Shown here piece after piece: positions 34,081-46,830 of a DNA stretch of 64,000 bases. The position numbers were made by a program, and so were the translations under genes. Each line of letters begins with the position of its first letter. The stretch's first letter is position 1. Below the pieces are notes generated by a model, which was not told the origin of the DNA, did no database searches, and was given only the letters and a program-made list of their open reading frames with translations. The DNA comes from Artemia franciscana (Eukaryota > Arthropoda > Branchiopoda > Anostraca > Artemiidae), in contig NW_027062693.1 in NCBI RefSeq assembly GCF_032884065.1, positions 1,095,143 to 1,159,142 on the forward strand. The letters are read 5' to 3'.

Positions 34081-34875
34081 TATATTGTATACTTAGCCCA
34101 AATATATTCCTTCAAGGGCGCTGGCAGAAAAATTTCCAGGGGGGGCAGACGCCAAAATAGCAGCTGAAGTTTGGTGACAGGGATTATATTTTAGGATAAT
34201 TTTTTCGCAAGAATAAGTTTATTTTTAAATACTTTTAGGGAAAAGCTCTCAAATAAAAAGAGCTCAAAATTAATTTAAATATTTAAATACTTTTAAATAC
34301 TTTAAATACATTAATACATAATGTATTAATTAAAGCAATAAATTGCTTTAATTAGTTAAGGCAATTAAATTACACGCAAATTAAACAAAATACAGCAAAT
34401 TTTAAATGACAAGGATTCCTGGCAAAGGGATCAATTTATTTAACCAATAATATATTTAATTATTATGCATTTAATCTTAAAAGAAAATCAAACTCAAACC
34501 AAAATTAGAGAAAGATTTATTGTATCCGTAGATTATATTAGATTTAGAATCGTCTTTATGCAATTCCCTATGCCTTAAAATAGTTTACAGAAACAGTAGA
34601 GATACTCAAAAATCATCTTACCTGCATAGATACCACGTTTTGATTTTGTACCGTCCATGTAAAATGTACCTTTTTAAGAACAGGACAATCCTCCCCCTCG
34701 AAATTAAATCTCTGATATGTTCAGACATTAAAAAAATAATAGAATAGCGAAAGACAAGCAAAATTTAAACTTACTATCCAGCGGTCAAAATAAACCTCCT
34801 TTCATTTTTCGCAACAAGAGAATCTTATCAAATAGTTTGTGATAAAAAACTGGAAGAAAAAATTGACTTGGGCCA
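34081..34875. other. unassigned
   Basis: Very AT-rich; about 34270-34390 contains overlapping AAATACTTT and TTAATT repeats. No gene recognised. Confidence 0.4.
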
Positions 34876-34879
34876 ATAC

Positions 34880-35340
34880 TCACCAAAACTAAAAATGGAA
34901 TTCTCTTGAAAATTGCTACACCAGTAGTATTGGCTTTTTATGCTGATTCAAATATATATTAAATTCTTTCAGTTTACTGTTACCCACCCAAAACAAAAAA
35001 ATCTGAAAAATTCGCCTAATTTAAAAAAAAATGAAAAACACCCCCTCCCCAAAAAAAGAGCAAGTGATCTTATTGAAAACCCCATTATTAGACATATCAT
35101 ATAAGGTCACCCTACCGTAGAGGTTTCAAGGTCCAATCTTCAAAATGTGGAATTTTGCATTTTTTTTTTTTTTTCAGGAGAAACATCGTCGATGCAGTTT
35201 TGTTTGTTGTTGTTGTTTTGTTTTTTTTTCAGGGGTGATTGTAACAAACCGAAGGTCCAAGATAATTGGAAGGGAGCTCATTCAAGCGTTAAAGATTTTT
35301 TTTTAAGTGACTGTAAAGATTGAACAAGGGGAAAGTCTTA
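34880..35340 (+). repeat. hairpin-element relic
   Basis: TTTATGCTGATTCAAATATA, AACACCCCCT, AATGTGGAATTTTGCATTTT and CAGGGGTGATTGTAAC follow the order of the plus copy at 45240-45560. Confidence 0.65.
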
Positions 35341-36250
35341 TTTTCTGCCATTTTAGAGCACTAAACTACGGCTTGACCGAAGAAGACAAATTTGCAATCA
35401 ATTTAAAGTTCTGAAAAATTAAGCTAATTGACTTAAAAGTAAAAATAACTATGTTAATTCTATTCAAAAAGTTGCTTCGCTTTATTTACTATGACATTTG
35501 GCTACGTTTGGTGATCTGTAATTGCGCATCAGCTATAATGAAATGGGGGTCAGTCATTGTTTAGGTGGGGGTAGGATAGATTCCTAAAAAGCACATTTTA
35601 ATGGACAAACTCCTTGCTCTTCATGCAGCTTCAGATAAATGTTGAAAGAGGTATGGGAGAGTAAGAATTAATTAAAATGTTCCTCTATACAGCTAAAATA
35701 CTACTTTCCCATATCTGCCAGCACAGAGGTGGAAAAGGTATGGCAGGCCATCATCCCCACCAGGAATTTTTTTAGGGTGGCAAATACTGCTAGGAACTTA
35801 GTTTTCAGCAATTTTAAATGGTAATATTTTCCTTTTTCTATCTAAATGAAGTACTTCAATGTGTTTAAACAAATATGTGTAATGTATTTATCGATAAGAA
35901 AATTATATTGCACAGGTTTTGATGGCTTCAGCTATGTTGAAGATTAAAAGTCTCACAGAATATCCATCCATACAAACAATAATAATCATATATAATATTA
36001 TAATATTATATATCATTATCATATATAATATCATATATAATCATTATAATAATAATCATTATAATCATAATTTCATCCGTCTTAAGCCGCAAACTTAAAC
36101 GTTGGACGGTACTAATCAAAGTAAAATAATTATTAATTTACACATATAAAAAAGAATTAACAAGGAATTTAAGGAACCGGTACCTCAAACTATAGCTTGG
36201 CTAGAACTGAGTGTGATTTGGGGAAAATAACCAGAATTTAATAGAAAAAA
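35341..36250. other. unassigned, with AT-only repeats
   Basis: 35975-36075 is a chain of ATATAATATTATAAT and AATAATCATTATAAT units, self-complementary. Elsewhere nothing is recognised. Confidence 0.5.
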
Positions 36251-36254
36251 AATG

Positions 36255-36535
36255 CATTTCAACTGAAGGCAAGGAACAGATTTGAAACCTATTTGATTAG
36301 ATTATTCTTTATATGAAGGGGGTCTCCTAACTCTTTACCGAAGTTTGGCCTTTGTTTAAATTTTTAAAGAAAATTTGCAATCGAAATGAAAATATTTATC
36401 AAAGCACTAAAAAACTTTTGTTTAATGAGCAAGGTGATGAGAAGGGGGCAGTCTCCCTTATATACAAGAGTAATTTATATTTTTTTAAGTTTTAAACATG
36501 TTTCTTACTTCAGTTGAAAAACCTTTTCTATTTGT
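36255..36535. repeat. diverged hairpin module
   Basis: Left arm CAACTGAAGGCAAGGAACAG with GAAGGGGGTCTCC, right arm GAAGGGGGCAGTCTCC with TTCTTACTTCAGTTGAAAAA. It is a decayed stand-alone copy of module 1. Confidence 0.6.
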
Positions 36536-36646
36536 TTAATTACATTTCATTTGACTGTAAAGTTTTATAAATTCGATTCTTTTGGTAATGTAGAAAAAAA
36601 CGATAAATATTTCATTGATCTCGGTTTGGACTTTGATGGGTAATCA

Positions 36647-37990
36647 AACAGTTCGTGGTAACGAACGTAAGTAAGGAGCGACTCGGCTCAATAGCAGCTG
36701 AGATTTTAGAAAAAGGAATCTTGATACCAATAGATATATCAAAAGAATTGACTTATTATGCTGATTCCAAATATGTAAGTTTCATTAAGTTTACTCTTAC
36801 TCTTACCCGTCAAAATTTACGAGCCTGAGAAATTGTATCTGACTTTCGAAAAAAGGATAAAGGCCCCCTTGAAGTCATAAAATTTTAGAAAATCACATTA
36901 TCAGATTCAGCATATCAAAGAACCCTATTGTAGAGGGTTCGAGATAATACCCCCAAGAATATGAAATTTTGCAAGAAGAAATGTCACGGATGCCTGTTTA
37001 TTTGTTTTTTCCTCAGGGGTGATCGTATCAGCCCAGTGCACCTAGAACGTCGCGCGAAGGGAAATTCTAACGGAAATGTAAAGTTCTATCCCCTTTTTTT
37101 AAGAGACCAAAAAAGTTGGAGGGCAACTAGGTCCCTCCCATGGTTTTTTCTCAAAATCGTCCTATCAAAATTTGAGATAGCTTTTTTGTTCAGCATATTT
37201 GAAAGGTCCAAAAGCTATGTCTTTGAACATAAAATTGCCCTATGCAGCCACTGAGGAATGGTTTTTAAGTTATAAGATTTGCCCATTGTTTACGTATAAT
37301 ATTTGTTATTGGGAAGTATGTTTTCACTTTTTGGGTGCGGAGGAGAGGAAGAATTTTCTGCTGGAAGGATTTTGCATGGAGAGAATTTTTATATGTAGAG
37401 GAAAGTTTCCGGGGGGCTAACTTTTCAGGGGAAATTCTACAATTGGTGAATTTGCCAGAAATCCTATAAGAAATTTCTTTATATGTCTTGCTTTCTCCTT
37501 ACGAATACAATTTTACGCGTGGAGATGTTCTGGGTAATTGTCTGGGGTAATTTTCACCAGGATTGAATTGTCTAGAGGATATTTCTATGGGAAGGGGGAT
37601 CTCTCCGTAGAGGTGGAGCCAGGTATCCTGTCATTATTTAAAAACGATCAGATATTAAATAAGAAATAAGTTTTTCAACTAAAAGTAAGGAGCAACATTA
37701 AAACTTAAAACGTACAGAAACTATTAATTATATGAGGGTGGCTGCCCCCTCCTCAATACCTCGCTCTTTACACTAAAGTTTAAGTTTTGTCCCAACTCTT
37801 TAAAAACAACTCCTGAAACCCAAAGGTTGTTTAATTAGAACAATAAATAACTTGTTTCAAAGTACCGATTAACTGTATCGTGAAGGGTGAGGCGTTGAGG
37901 AGGGGGAACCCCCTCATATACATAATAATTTCTGTTCGTTTTAAGTTTTAATATCGCTCCTTTTTTTCGTTTGAATTTAAAGGACAAAAG
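36647..37990 (+). mobile_element. hairpin element, truncated plus copy
   Basis: Terminal hairpin CAGTTCGTGGTAACGAACG at 36649, GTAAGGAGCGACTCGGCTCA, the full body (CAAAATTTACGAGCCTGAG, CTCAGGGGTGATCGTATCAG) to about 37620, then one palindromic module (37655-37990). Only one module is present, so the second was lost or never existed in this copy. Confidence 0.75.
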
Positions 37991-38900
37991 TAAGTAATTA
38001 CAAAAAATACAGAAAAAATAGCCTACTGACAAAACTAAGATATAAACTCCCATAATTCAGTTCTGTTGAGCAATGCCAAAGTGGTGGACGGATTTTTTTT
38101 TAGCAATATCGGCAGTCTTGAACTTGGTTATCAAACACCGAAATATTTAATGCCTTTAGACACAGTGTTTGTAATAAGTAACGCATTATCAAAGTAGTTG
38201 GTTGAAAGTAAAACATTAAAACTAAGATTAAGAAAATCAAATGAAAATTTCAATTCAAAATTTTTTGTTTAATTTTGAATACCAAAAACCAATATATTTG
38301 ACATAGTCAGAGCGCCAGATTCTGTATCTCGCTTATTTCGATTAGTACCCATGCCGGAAGGTACAAAAATGTTAAGGGTGGATCCCATGGTAGTCGACCA
38401 TGCTGATAACGAATATCGTAGGGCGCATGTTCGTCGTTGGGGCGTTTCTGAGATATAGGCCAAAAACACCAAATTTGGCCTATAATGGGGTTCGATGATT
38501 CTAATTTTTTTTTAGAGATAAGATTGGTCAAATCCAGCGTACTCTTACATCAATAGAAAGAAGAGACTTGGGGCTACACGAATATGATTTTGTTTGTAAA
38601 AAAAATGAAAAATAGTACACTTTTTACTGCAGTTTAAAAAAAATGAGATTTTTGTCAACAAATTTCTAACAGAAAAGCTAAAAACTCGAAATTTTTTCAA
38701 GATAAAATATTTTTTTGTATATTAAAAAGAAAGCCCGTTTAATTCCGAACACATTGAGCTAAGAAAAAAAGTTCAAATTATTATATCTGTGGGGTCTGCA
38801 ACTTTTCTAGCGAGTGTACCCGATAATATGAATTTTGTTTAGTAACCTACTACCTAGCGGGAAGTTGATTGATAAGCTAAGCAGAAGAAATTGATAAGCA
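37991..38900. other. unassigned
   Basis: No gene recognised. The stretch 38330-38500 is less AT-rich (CATGCCGGAAGGTAC, GTTCGTCGTTGGGGCG) with GGCCAAAAACACCAAATTTG followed by GGCC as a small inverted repeat. It may belong to the degenerate element downstream. Confidence 0.35.
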
Positions 38901-38904
38901 GAAG

Positions 38905-39300
38905 ATGAAAAAGAAAAGTGAGTCAGGTAGGCCAAGATAAAAAAAAAAAAAAACAGTTACTTCAGGTTGATTCAACGTGTGATTCTGACGCAAACACTGA
39001 TTTGCTGATGTATGATAATGAAGAATATGACACAAATTTGGAAGATCAAAAAACAGTTTTTAAAGAAATAGAATTTTTAAAAGCACTGTTGGTGTTGTTA
39101 ACTTGGGTGGAAAAATGAGTGTAATTTTTTTTTTGCAGAAGTAAGAGACTTAATGAAAGTAATTTACAAAATTAAATATCACAAGAAACTTGGTGATACT
39201 GACTAATTTAGATTTATAAGGACTGATAAAAAGGCATGTTACATTGATCAATCAGATTTAGTATTGGAACTTCAAGTTCTAGTGAAAATGCTTGTCAAAT
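38905..39300 (+). pseudogene. possible pogo-like transposase tail
   Basis: A Lys/Arg-rich start (KKKSE, GRPR, then an A run that breaks the frame), an acidic stretch (DSDANTDLLMYDNEEYDTN) and a later segment EVRDLMKVIYKIKYHKKLGDTD, stop, FRFIRTDKKACYIDQSDLVL resemble the low-complexity C-terminal tail of pogo/Tigger-type transposases. The match is by feel and short. It is broken by stops. Confidence 0.3.
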
Positions 39301-39419
39301 GGAACATCTGTGATTTGAAATTGATTTGTCAATATTTAATCTAATATCTTGCTTTTCCTTCAGCACCTTCATTTTCCTGAAGCACCAAACAACCATGCAA
39401 CAGTCGAAAATCTCTGCGA

Positions 39420-42170
39420 ACGTTCACGGCGATAAGTAAAGCTGTCGGATGTGACGATACGGTGGTCACGCAAGATCTCTTCATTTATCAGCTAGCACAG
39501 GGAGTGAAAAGTAAATACCCGGATGACTTCAAAAACGTAATCCTACGGATGGGAGGCTTCCACCTCCTGCTCAACTAACTCAAGGCAGTTGGTAAGATAA
39601 TGGACAGCTACGGACTCAAAGAGATTATAGTGCAGGTAAAGCTGCTGCTGCCTGGTACATGCGAAAAGGTATTTCAAGGGAAAGGCTACTACCAAGATAT
39701 CAATGCCTACTACGATATCTTAATCACTTTGGCTCCCATAATGAATGCCTTCGAAACCCTTCGAAATGTGTCACCCACATTTGCTTTCTGGCGGTAGTTC
39801 TTGGAAATACGTGAAATAGCGATGCAATTCAATCATGCTGAACGAGACTGTGACTGGGAGTCTCATTTGACAGCAACTGCTCGGATGTTGCCATACTTGG
39901 TGGTGGCTGACCATCCTCATTATACAAGATGTCTCATACAGTACCTATATGACATGCGAATTTTACCACAAACCTTTCCTGATATACACAGAAGGCTCAT
40001 GAAAGGATACTTCACAGTGAAGAGAACGCACACCAGGTTTACGACCAACTGTTCTAATCAGATACTGGAATGTAAAGTGAACAAGGATGCAAAGACGACG
40101 GCCGGAATAATAGGAGAACAAATGGATGAGAGACAGACTGAAGCTTCGATTCTTACCTTACCGATTTCCGCTGCCATCAGCAATGGTTTCCCGCAAGTAG
40201 TCAACGTATCCACAGAGATATTGAAATATCACGAAGATAATCAATCGACGACGACGCGATTACAACTTTCACAAGATATAGTTCGAGACATTTTCACTAC
40301 ATGTGGCAATCCGTTCAGCAGAGTGAACTTCGACCTAGTGAATATTGTGACGTCAGAAGTTGTGGACGATGAGAAGATTGTTTCTGATATTACTTGCGTA
40401 GACACAAAAGGAAAAGAGGTGGCTGAGGACTTTCTGTGCAACAGGAAAGACGATGTGAAAAAGGTTGTACTTCGAACTTTCCCTTCAGAGAGGAAAAATC
40501 AGAAAGTGAATGGTGTCCACAAAACCGATCTCCTGAGCTCTGAAGTAACAGCCTTGAAGAGAATCATTACTGCTCAGTTGAGCTACGGTGAAGAAAAGGA
40601 GAAAGCCGTTGCAAAGATCCTCACAAAAGAGATTCTTCTTTTCCCTCCATCCATTTTTGAACATCTTCCACAACAATCAACCAAGACATCCTGTGGCTGA
40701 AAAATGAGTGCGGGGAACAAAGCTGTGCTGTTGAACTGGCTAAGAAAAAAAGGAGGACTTTCATCTAGGCCGGCCACTGTGAAATCCAAAGAAACAACAT
40801 CAGCTACAGTACACATCATTGACCTAATGTCCAAGATAAGGTCGTACCGGCCTGCCAGGTTTGAAACAGTGAAATCTTTCGCGGAAAGATTGTTTCTATC
40901 ATTACTGAATTATCTTCCAGTGGGTATTCCTGAAGTCCACGTTGTCGCACATCGATACAACGGTCTGTTTGGGAAGCTCACGGACACCGGAGAGTTGATA
41001 TCCTTGAAATCAGCATGCAGACTCCGACGAGGGAAAGGGAAAAACCTCCAGATATCCGCTCTTAGCACAATTGAAGAATGGGATGCCGTACTTTCAAGCT
41101 CAGCGTCTAAAAGCCGGCTCCTCGAAATTTTGTATGAAACTTGGGAGCAGATGAGTGACCAGCTTCCGAATGCACTCAACCTTTTTCTCTCAGGTGGGTT
41201 CAAGGAGAGATTCAAAGTGGTCAAGTGTGGCTGCAGTCCAACTTTACCAGAACACCGTTACTACGAGGAATGCTTGTCCTCCAGCCACGAAGAGGCTGAC
41301 CAACGCCTTATGACACATGTCAAGTACGCTAGCCGTTACGCTTGTAGCATCGTAGCATCGTTTTGCATGCCAACGACACAGACGTGGCAGTAGCCTGTAT
41401 TCATTTTTTTGAAGAGCTTCAAGCTGAAGGACTGAACGAAGTTTTCTTGAAGTTCCTAATTTACATTATCCCATTACACGAGCCGGCGGATGGAGTCCAC
41501 TTGTCCAAAGAGGAGCAGATTATGTTACCGTTCGTACAATGTCTGTCTGGTTGTGACACAACGAACTTATTCTTCGGCGTCGGGAAAGCTTCTTTCTTAA
41601 ACACCGCGGTGTCTCCAACTTTTGCCTCAAAAATGGTGTCTGTGACGGAGCAGATCAAGGATGCAGAAGGGAAGCTTTCAGTCGACGCGTTTAGAGAATT
41701 TTACGTCCTATCAAAATTCCTGGTAATTGTAAACAATATGGTAAACAGGCCGGATTCAATTCACTGGCCAGTGTAAGGGCTTACATTCGGTGCCAGAAAC
41801 AAGATTTGAAAATACTTCCACTTTGTGACAACACCTTCGAGCCATGCATACGTAGAGCCTTATTCGCTACATAGATAATCTTGTCGTTAGTACAGGCTCG
41901 ACCGAGCATTCCAGATCCACTTCTCCTTGGATGGAAGATGGCTGAAGGGGGAGTAGATGTGGTCGTCTCAAACTGTAAAGAAGCATCAAGCCTGGAATCT
42001 TACTGCAGATGCAAAAGTGGAAGATGCAGGAAAGACTCTAGCTGCTCAAAAATTAACGGATGCTGCAGCTTATGCTCCTGCCGCGGAAGGAGGAGGGCAT
42101 GCAGGGAGTCTGACGTTGCCCCATCTGAATTCTCGGAAGAAGAGAATGAGGAATATTTGTGAAAGTTTTA
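39420..42170 (+). pseudogene. multi-domain XPG/FEN1-like, CXC-tailed protein, broken copy
   Basis: Successive segments match a large uncharacterised family that I recall as multicopy in cnidarians, molluscs and arthropods. In order: QDLFIYQLAQGVKSKYP with RMGGFHLLLN (39470-39575); GKIMDSYGLKEI (39590 on); FLEIREIAMQFNHAERDCDW (39799 on), MLPYLVVADHPHYTRCLIQY, GYFTVKRTHTRF; SSHEEADQRLMTHVKYA (41280 on) with NDTDVAVACIHFF; LPFVQCLSGCDTTNLFFGVG (41535 on); and a Cys-rich tail with YCRCKSGRCRK and SKINGCCSLCSCRG (about 42000-42080). EEAD/DTDV acids plus a GCDTT..GVGK helix-hairpin-helix-like motif recall the FEN1/XPG (PIN-like) nuclease fold; the tail recalls CXC/tesmin zinc motifs. That function is inference. 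Stops at 39576, 39795 and 40698 and frame changes near 41352 and after 41776 show a pseudogene or dead mobile element. Confidence 0.7.
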
Positions 42171-42194
42171 TTTAATACCTTTTACTTTTAATTA

Positions 42195-42294
42195 NNNNNN
42201 NNNNNNNNNNNNNNNNNNNNNNNNNNNNNNNNNNNNNNNNNNNNNNNNNNNNNNNNNNNNNNNNNNNNNNNNNNNNNNNNNNNNNNNNNNNNNN
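42195..42294. other. assembly gap (100 N)
   Basis: Exactly 100 N, the usual placeholder for a scaffold gap of unknown size. Distances across it, and the 3' limit of the broken gene before it, are uncertain. Confidence 0.99.
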
Positions 42295-43005
42295 GATCAT
42301 TTCGTTCTATTTGACAAGGCAATTTTAATTTGCAGAATAAATGGTTCACCACAATCTTTCAGGTTGGCAATATAAGTAAGAAAAAAAAACCTGAATCAAG
42401 ACCTCACATACATAGAGATACTGATCATATTCCTATAATTTCAGTTTACGATAATTTAGTACAAAGAGAAGGTATTATAACCTCAACTTAATTTTTGTAT
42501 GTGTATAATTGCATTATAACATCGTATTATTATGTGTATTATAACTGAATGCAATTATGACTTAATACGTAATGAAGAAGTAATATTCTTCTTCATTTTA
42601 AAGGAAGATCCTTTGACCTTATCAGCCAAAATCAGGCTATTAAACAAATTATGTTAATTGCTAGGTACAGAATTCTTGCCCAAAATTTTAATTAGGAATA
42701 TTCCAGTATTCGTACAATTTTCTTTATATCTTACCGTTTTGCTCTTTTTATTTTCTGCATTTGTCAATATATGACCAGAACTTTTCCTTTGATTAAGAAA
42801 CATTTTGAATAAAATACATCTTGTTAATGCCCTATATTTTCTTTCCATGACCAAAAACGCATTACTATTTTTTAATTAAATACATTTTGCAAATATAATT
42901 GGTTGGCTATCAAAAAACTTTCACTTGACAACATTTTAGCATTTTTTGGACAAATATTGCTGTTTAATGCTGCAAAACGGCAGTAAAGGCTATTCTGCTG
43001 TGTCA
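42295..43005. other. unassigned
   Basis: AT-rich, no gene recognised. Confidence 0.4.
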
Positions 43006-43009
43006 TAAT

Positions 43010-43622
43010 ACCTTTAATCACTTCAAAAGGCCATTAGAATTTTCAAGTACAGTACAGTGAGCCCTCCCGTGATATTCTAGGACCAGTGCTTCGATACAAT
43101 CACTCTTGAAAAAAAAGAACGAAAAAAACACGCATCTGGGACCAAGGTTCTCGGAAAAAATACGAGCTTTCATATTTTGTTGAAAGGAATTGAATCCTAC
43201 GCAATAGGGTTCTTTGTAGGGGTTGGTTTTCCCTTTTTTCCGTTTTTTTTTTATTAAATCGGACAAATTTCGTCAGCCTTCTCAGTTTTGATGGACAACT
43301 TTAAAAATAATAAATTTTGCATATTCCGAATCAGTAGCTCCAATTGAGAGCAGATCCAAGCCCTGCACCCCAAGATTCTTTGCCCCCCCCACATGGATTT
43401 TGAAAATATTTTTTTTCAATGTATTTTCATTAAAACGAACTTTTTTCTTTTTATTTAAAAAGCGACAAAAGCAGGGGGGCGGGGGAATTGGCACCATTGT
43501 TCCGAATCACGATAAACACATTCTTTTTATGTATACTTTTTCGAAAATATATTCTAGAGTTTCACTTCCTATTAACTTGAGTTGCTCCTTATTTACAATC
43601 TGTTACCGTGAACTCTTTGACA
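43010..43622 (-). repeat. hairpin-element relic
   Basis: AAAGGCCATTAGAATTTTC, GAGCCCTCCCGTGATATTCT, GACCAGTGCTTCGATACAAT, CACGCATCTGGGA and a final GTTGCTCCTTATTTACAATC with GTTACCGTGAAC show the body and end of a minus copy. Both hairpin modules are missing. Confidence 0.7.
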
Positions 43623-44240
43623 CGACGTATTAGACATCCCGCTGAGAATGAAACGGTCAAAATTATATTTTGCTGTATAAAGCAATTTGCTGCGCTGTTC
43701 CGTTTTGGTAACAAATTTATTTAGCACTCTACAGCCTTAGATTCCATTTTTGTATTCCCGTTTTTACCCATAACCTCTTTGCTTATCGTTACATTAAACA
43801 TACAAATTTTCCGAAAAAGAAGTTTAAACTCTTTTGGTCAAATAAGTTGAACCTTTAGCGACACGTTGAAGGAGGTGTTGAAAAGGGATTGAGAGGTAAC
43901 AAGCCCCCCTGTCTTTGCCGCTCAGATGCCCCTCTCAACACTGATGAAAATTTAAAAAAGCTATTTTATTCAAAATGGTCATAAGGTCTAACAGTTACGT
44001 CTCCTGGAATGCCACAGCCCTCGGGGCAAGAAATGTATGTTATGTAATTTGTCTATTTCTTACATGTAGGATATATCATTGGGAAAGGGAGAATGTTTGA
44101 TCCTGGGCGTGTCCAAAAATGCTAATGATATTAAGGTGAAATTTTGGGGAATGCTGAGCAATCCCCGAAAAATCTCCAAATGCTGAGACACGACCTGCAT
44201 TGTTCTACAATGTGACTACTTACATCTGTTTTGACGTATA
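43623..44240. other. unassigned
   Basis: No gene or clear repeat recognised. Confidence 0.4.
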
Positions 44241-44244
44241 CTTG

Positions 44245-44920
44245 TGATTACTTTCAGGGAATGTTGAGGGGGATGTTTAACAAAATCAAAACGCACTATG
44301 TGCATGTTGATTGTCAAAAGCGCCAAGATTGTCAAGCTCAAACTTTCAGAGTATGTTCAAAAGGGTGCACCTGGGCGTTCCTATACTGACCTCAGGAACG
44401 GCTACGGGTATTAAGTCGAAGCTTTCATGGAATGCTAAGAGGATGTTAAACAAAACCAAAAGATACAATATGCATCCAGGTTGTCGAAACAGTACGTCTG
44501 AAATACCTTATAAATAGTGAACGGTATTGAGTTGAAACTTTCAGAGAATGCCAATATTTAAATTAATGAATGTGCATCCCAGTTGTCAAAAGAGCCTAGG
44601 TACGATATATCAGAATCGGCTAACATTATTTAGCTTAATCTTTCAAGGTATATTGCCCTAAATCAAAGGATACATCAATCTAAATAAAATGGTGCGTGCA
44701 ATAGGTGATATACTTCAGGAGCAGTCAAGGGTACTAAGTTGAAACTTTCAGTGAATATTGGGTTCAATGTTGCATTCGCTTAGAAGACAATTTATGAATC
44801 CTGGTTGTCAGAAAGGCGTATCTGCAATATCTCAGAAACGGATAATGAAATTTGGTTGGAACTTTCAAGGCACATCGAGGGGGATGCTGGATAAAGCAGA
44901 AGACGCTAGTTAGAACTAAT
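44245..44920 (+). repeat. degenerate tandem array, about 105-120 bp units
   Basis: About six units share TTGAAACTTTCAG(A/G)GAATG, GGATGTTAAACAAAACCAAA and GCATCCTGGTTGTCAAAAG. Two further units lie at 54985-55190. Not coding. Confidence 0.65.
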
Positions 44921-45117
44921 AAATTAGAATTGAATGCTTTAATGCTTTAGTCAAAGATGTGAAATCTTCAGAATGTTCACTATATTGACCAATAACAAAC
45001 TTCAAAGTTCAAAAATGAACAGAAATTGTCTTTGAAAAACTGTCCAAAAAAGGGGTTTTTCAAAGAAAAGTAAGGAGCTGTTTAAAACTCAAGATCATTA
45101 GAACTTTAACAAAAAAA
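44921..45117. other. unassigned
   Basis: Short AT-rich spacer; 45050-45090 (AGTAAGGAGCTGTTTAAAAC) looks like a module edge of the hairpin element. Confidence 0.4.
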
Positions 45118-46830
45118 AATCAAACAGTTCGTAGTAACGAACTGTAGTAAGGAACGACCCGGCTCAATAGTTACCAAAACTCTAAAAAACGAAATTTTGA
45201 TACCAATAGTTACATCAAAAGAATCGCATTTTAATGCTGATTTAAAATATATAAGTTTCATCAAGTTTAGTCTTACCCATCAAAAGTTACGAGCCTGAGA
45301 ATATTTGCCCTGTTTTAGAAAACAGGGGGAAACACCACCTAATAACATAGAATCTTAACAAAAATCACACCATCAGATTCACGTATCAGAGAACCCTAAT
45401 GTACAAGTTCCAAGCTCCTATCTACAAAAATGTAGAATTTTGTATTTTTTACCAGAAGACAAATCACGGATGCGTGTTTATTTGTTTGGTTGCTTTTTTT
45501 TTGTTTTTTTTTCCTTTTTCCTAGGGGTGATCGTATCGACCCAATGGTCCTTGAATTTTGCGAGAGGGCTCATTTGAACGGAAATGAAAAGTTCTTGTGC
45601 TCTTTTTAAGTGACCACAAAAATTGGAGGGCACCTAGGCCCCCTCCCACGCTCATTTTTTCCCAAAGTCGTCGGATCAAAATTCTGAGATAGCCATTTTA
45701 TTCAGCATAGTCAAAAAACCTTATAACTATGTCTTTGGGGACGAGTTACTCCCCCACAGTCCCCGTGGGAAGGGCTGCAAGCTACAGACTTTGATCAGTG
45801 TTTGCATATAGTAATGGTTATTGGGAAGTAAACAGACGTTTTCAGAGGGATTTTTTGGTTAGGAGGAGGGGTTGAGAAGAGGGGTTATATGGGGGAAACT
45901 TTCCGTGGAGGGATTTTTCATGGGGGAAGAAGATTTTCATGAAGGGGGCACAGCATTTTCTAACATTATTTAAAAAGCCAATGAAAAAATAAATATGAAA
46001 AAGTTTTTTTTCAACTGAAAGTAAGGAGTAGCATTAAAACTTAAAACGAACAGAAAATATAACGCATATAAGGGGTTCACCTCCTCCTAATACCTCACTT
46101 TTTACGCTAATGTATTTTTAGTAATTCAACTATTTATTCTACGGCCTTTGTGATTCAGGGGACAAAACGTAAGCTTTACTGTAAAGAGCGAGGTATTGAC
46201 CGAGTGGGTAAATCCCCTCATATACGTAATAAAAACATACGAATATAGAAGTTTGTTACGTAAGCTAATTCGTAAGTTACGTGTATCTTTTACTAATGAA
46301 AACGCTCGTAAAAAACTAAAAGTTCTAGTTGCCTTTTTAAGTACCCAAAAAATTGGAGGGCAACTGGGCCTCCTCCCCTTTCCGTTTTTCTCATAATCAT
46401 TCGATCAAAACTATGGGAATGCCATTTAGCCAAATAAATAAATATTTAAATTTCGCTTTAATTATTCATCTGCGGAGAGCCGGAATCAAAACATGGATTA
46501 ACTAAAAAAAACATTCAGAAATTAAATAAAAAAAAGTTTTTTTTAACTGAAAGTAAGGAGCGACATTAAAACTTAAATCGAACAGAAATTACCCCGTATA
46601 TGAAAGGGGCTGTTCCCTCTTCAAGGCTCTGCTCTTTACGCTAGTTTATACTGTTTATAAGTTTATACTGTTTTAAAAAGTAGAGTTGAGAGAAAGAGTC
46701 TAACTTTAGCGCAAAGAGGAGGGCGTTGAAGAGGGAACAGCCCCTTTCATATACGGGGTAATTTCTGTTCGTTTTAAGTTTTAATGTCGCTCATTACTTT
46801 CAGTTAAAAAAACTTTTTTTTATTATTTAA
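45118..46830 (+). mobile_element. hairpin element, complete copy 3
   Basis: The clearest plus-strand copy. It starts CAAACAGTTCGTAGTAACGA with GTAAGGAACGACCCGGCTCA, has the full body (GCATTTTAATGCTGATTTAA, AAGTTACGAGCCTGAG, AGGGGTGATCGTATCGACCC, GGGAGTTACTCCCCCACAGT-like), hairpin module 2 (46010-46210) and module 1 (46525-46830; arms AACTGAAAGTAAGGAGCGAC and complement, GAAAGGGGCTGTTCCCTCTT and complement). It aligns along its length with the minus copies at 9455 and 27655. No open frame of note; presumably mobilised in trans. Confidence 0.82.

Noticed and set aside
41881-42162. Independent small Cys-rich protein gene
   Set aside because: It matches the C-terminal tail of the multi-domain family in a shifted frame, so it is part of the same broken gene.
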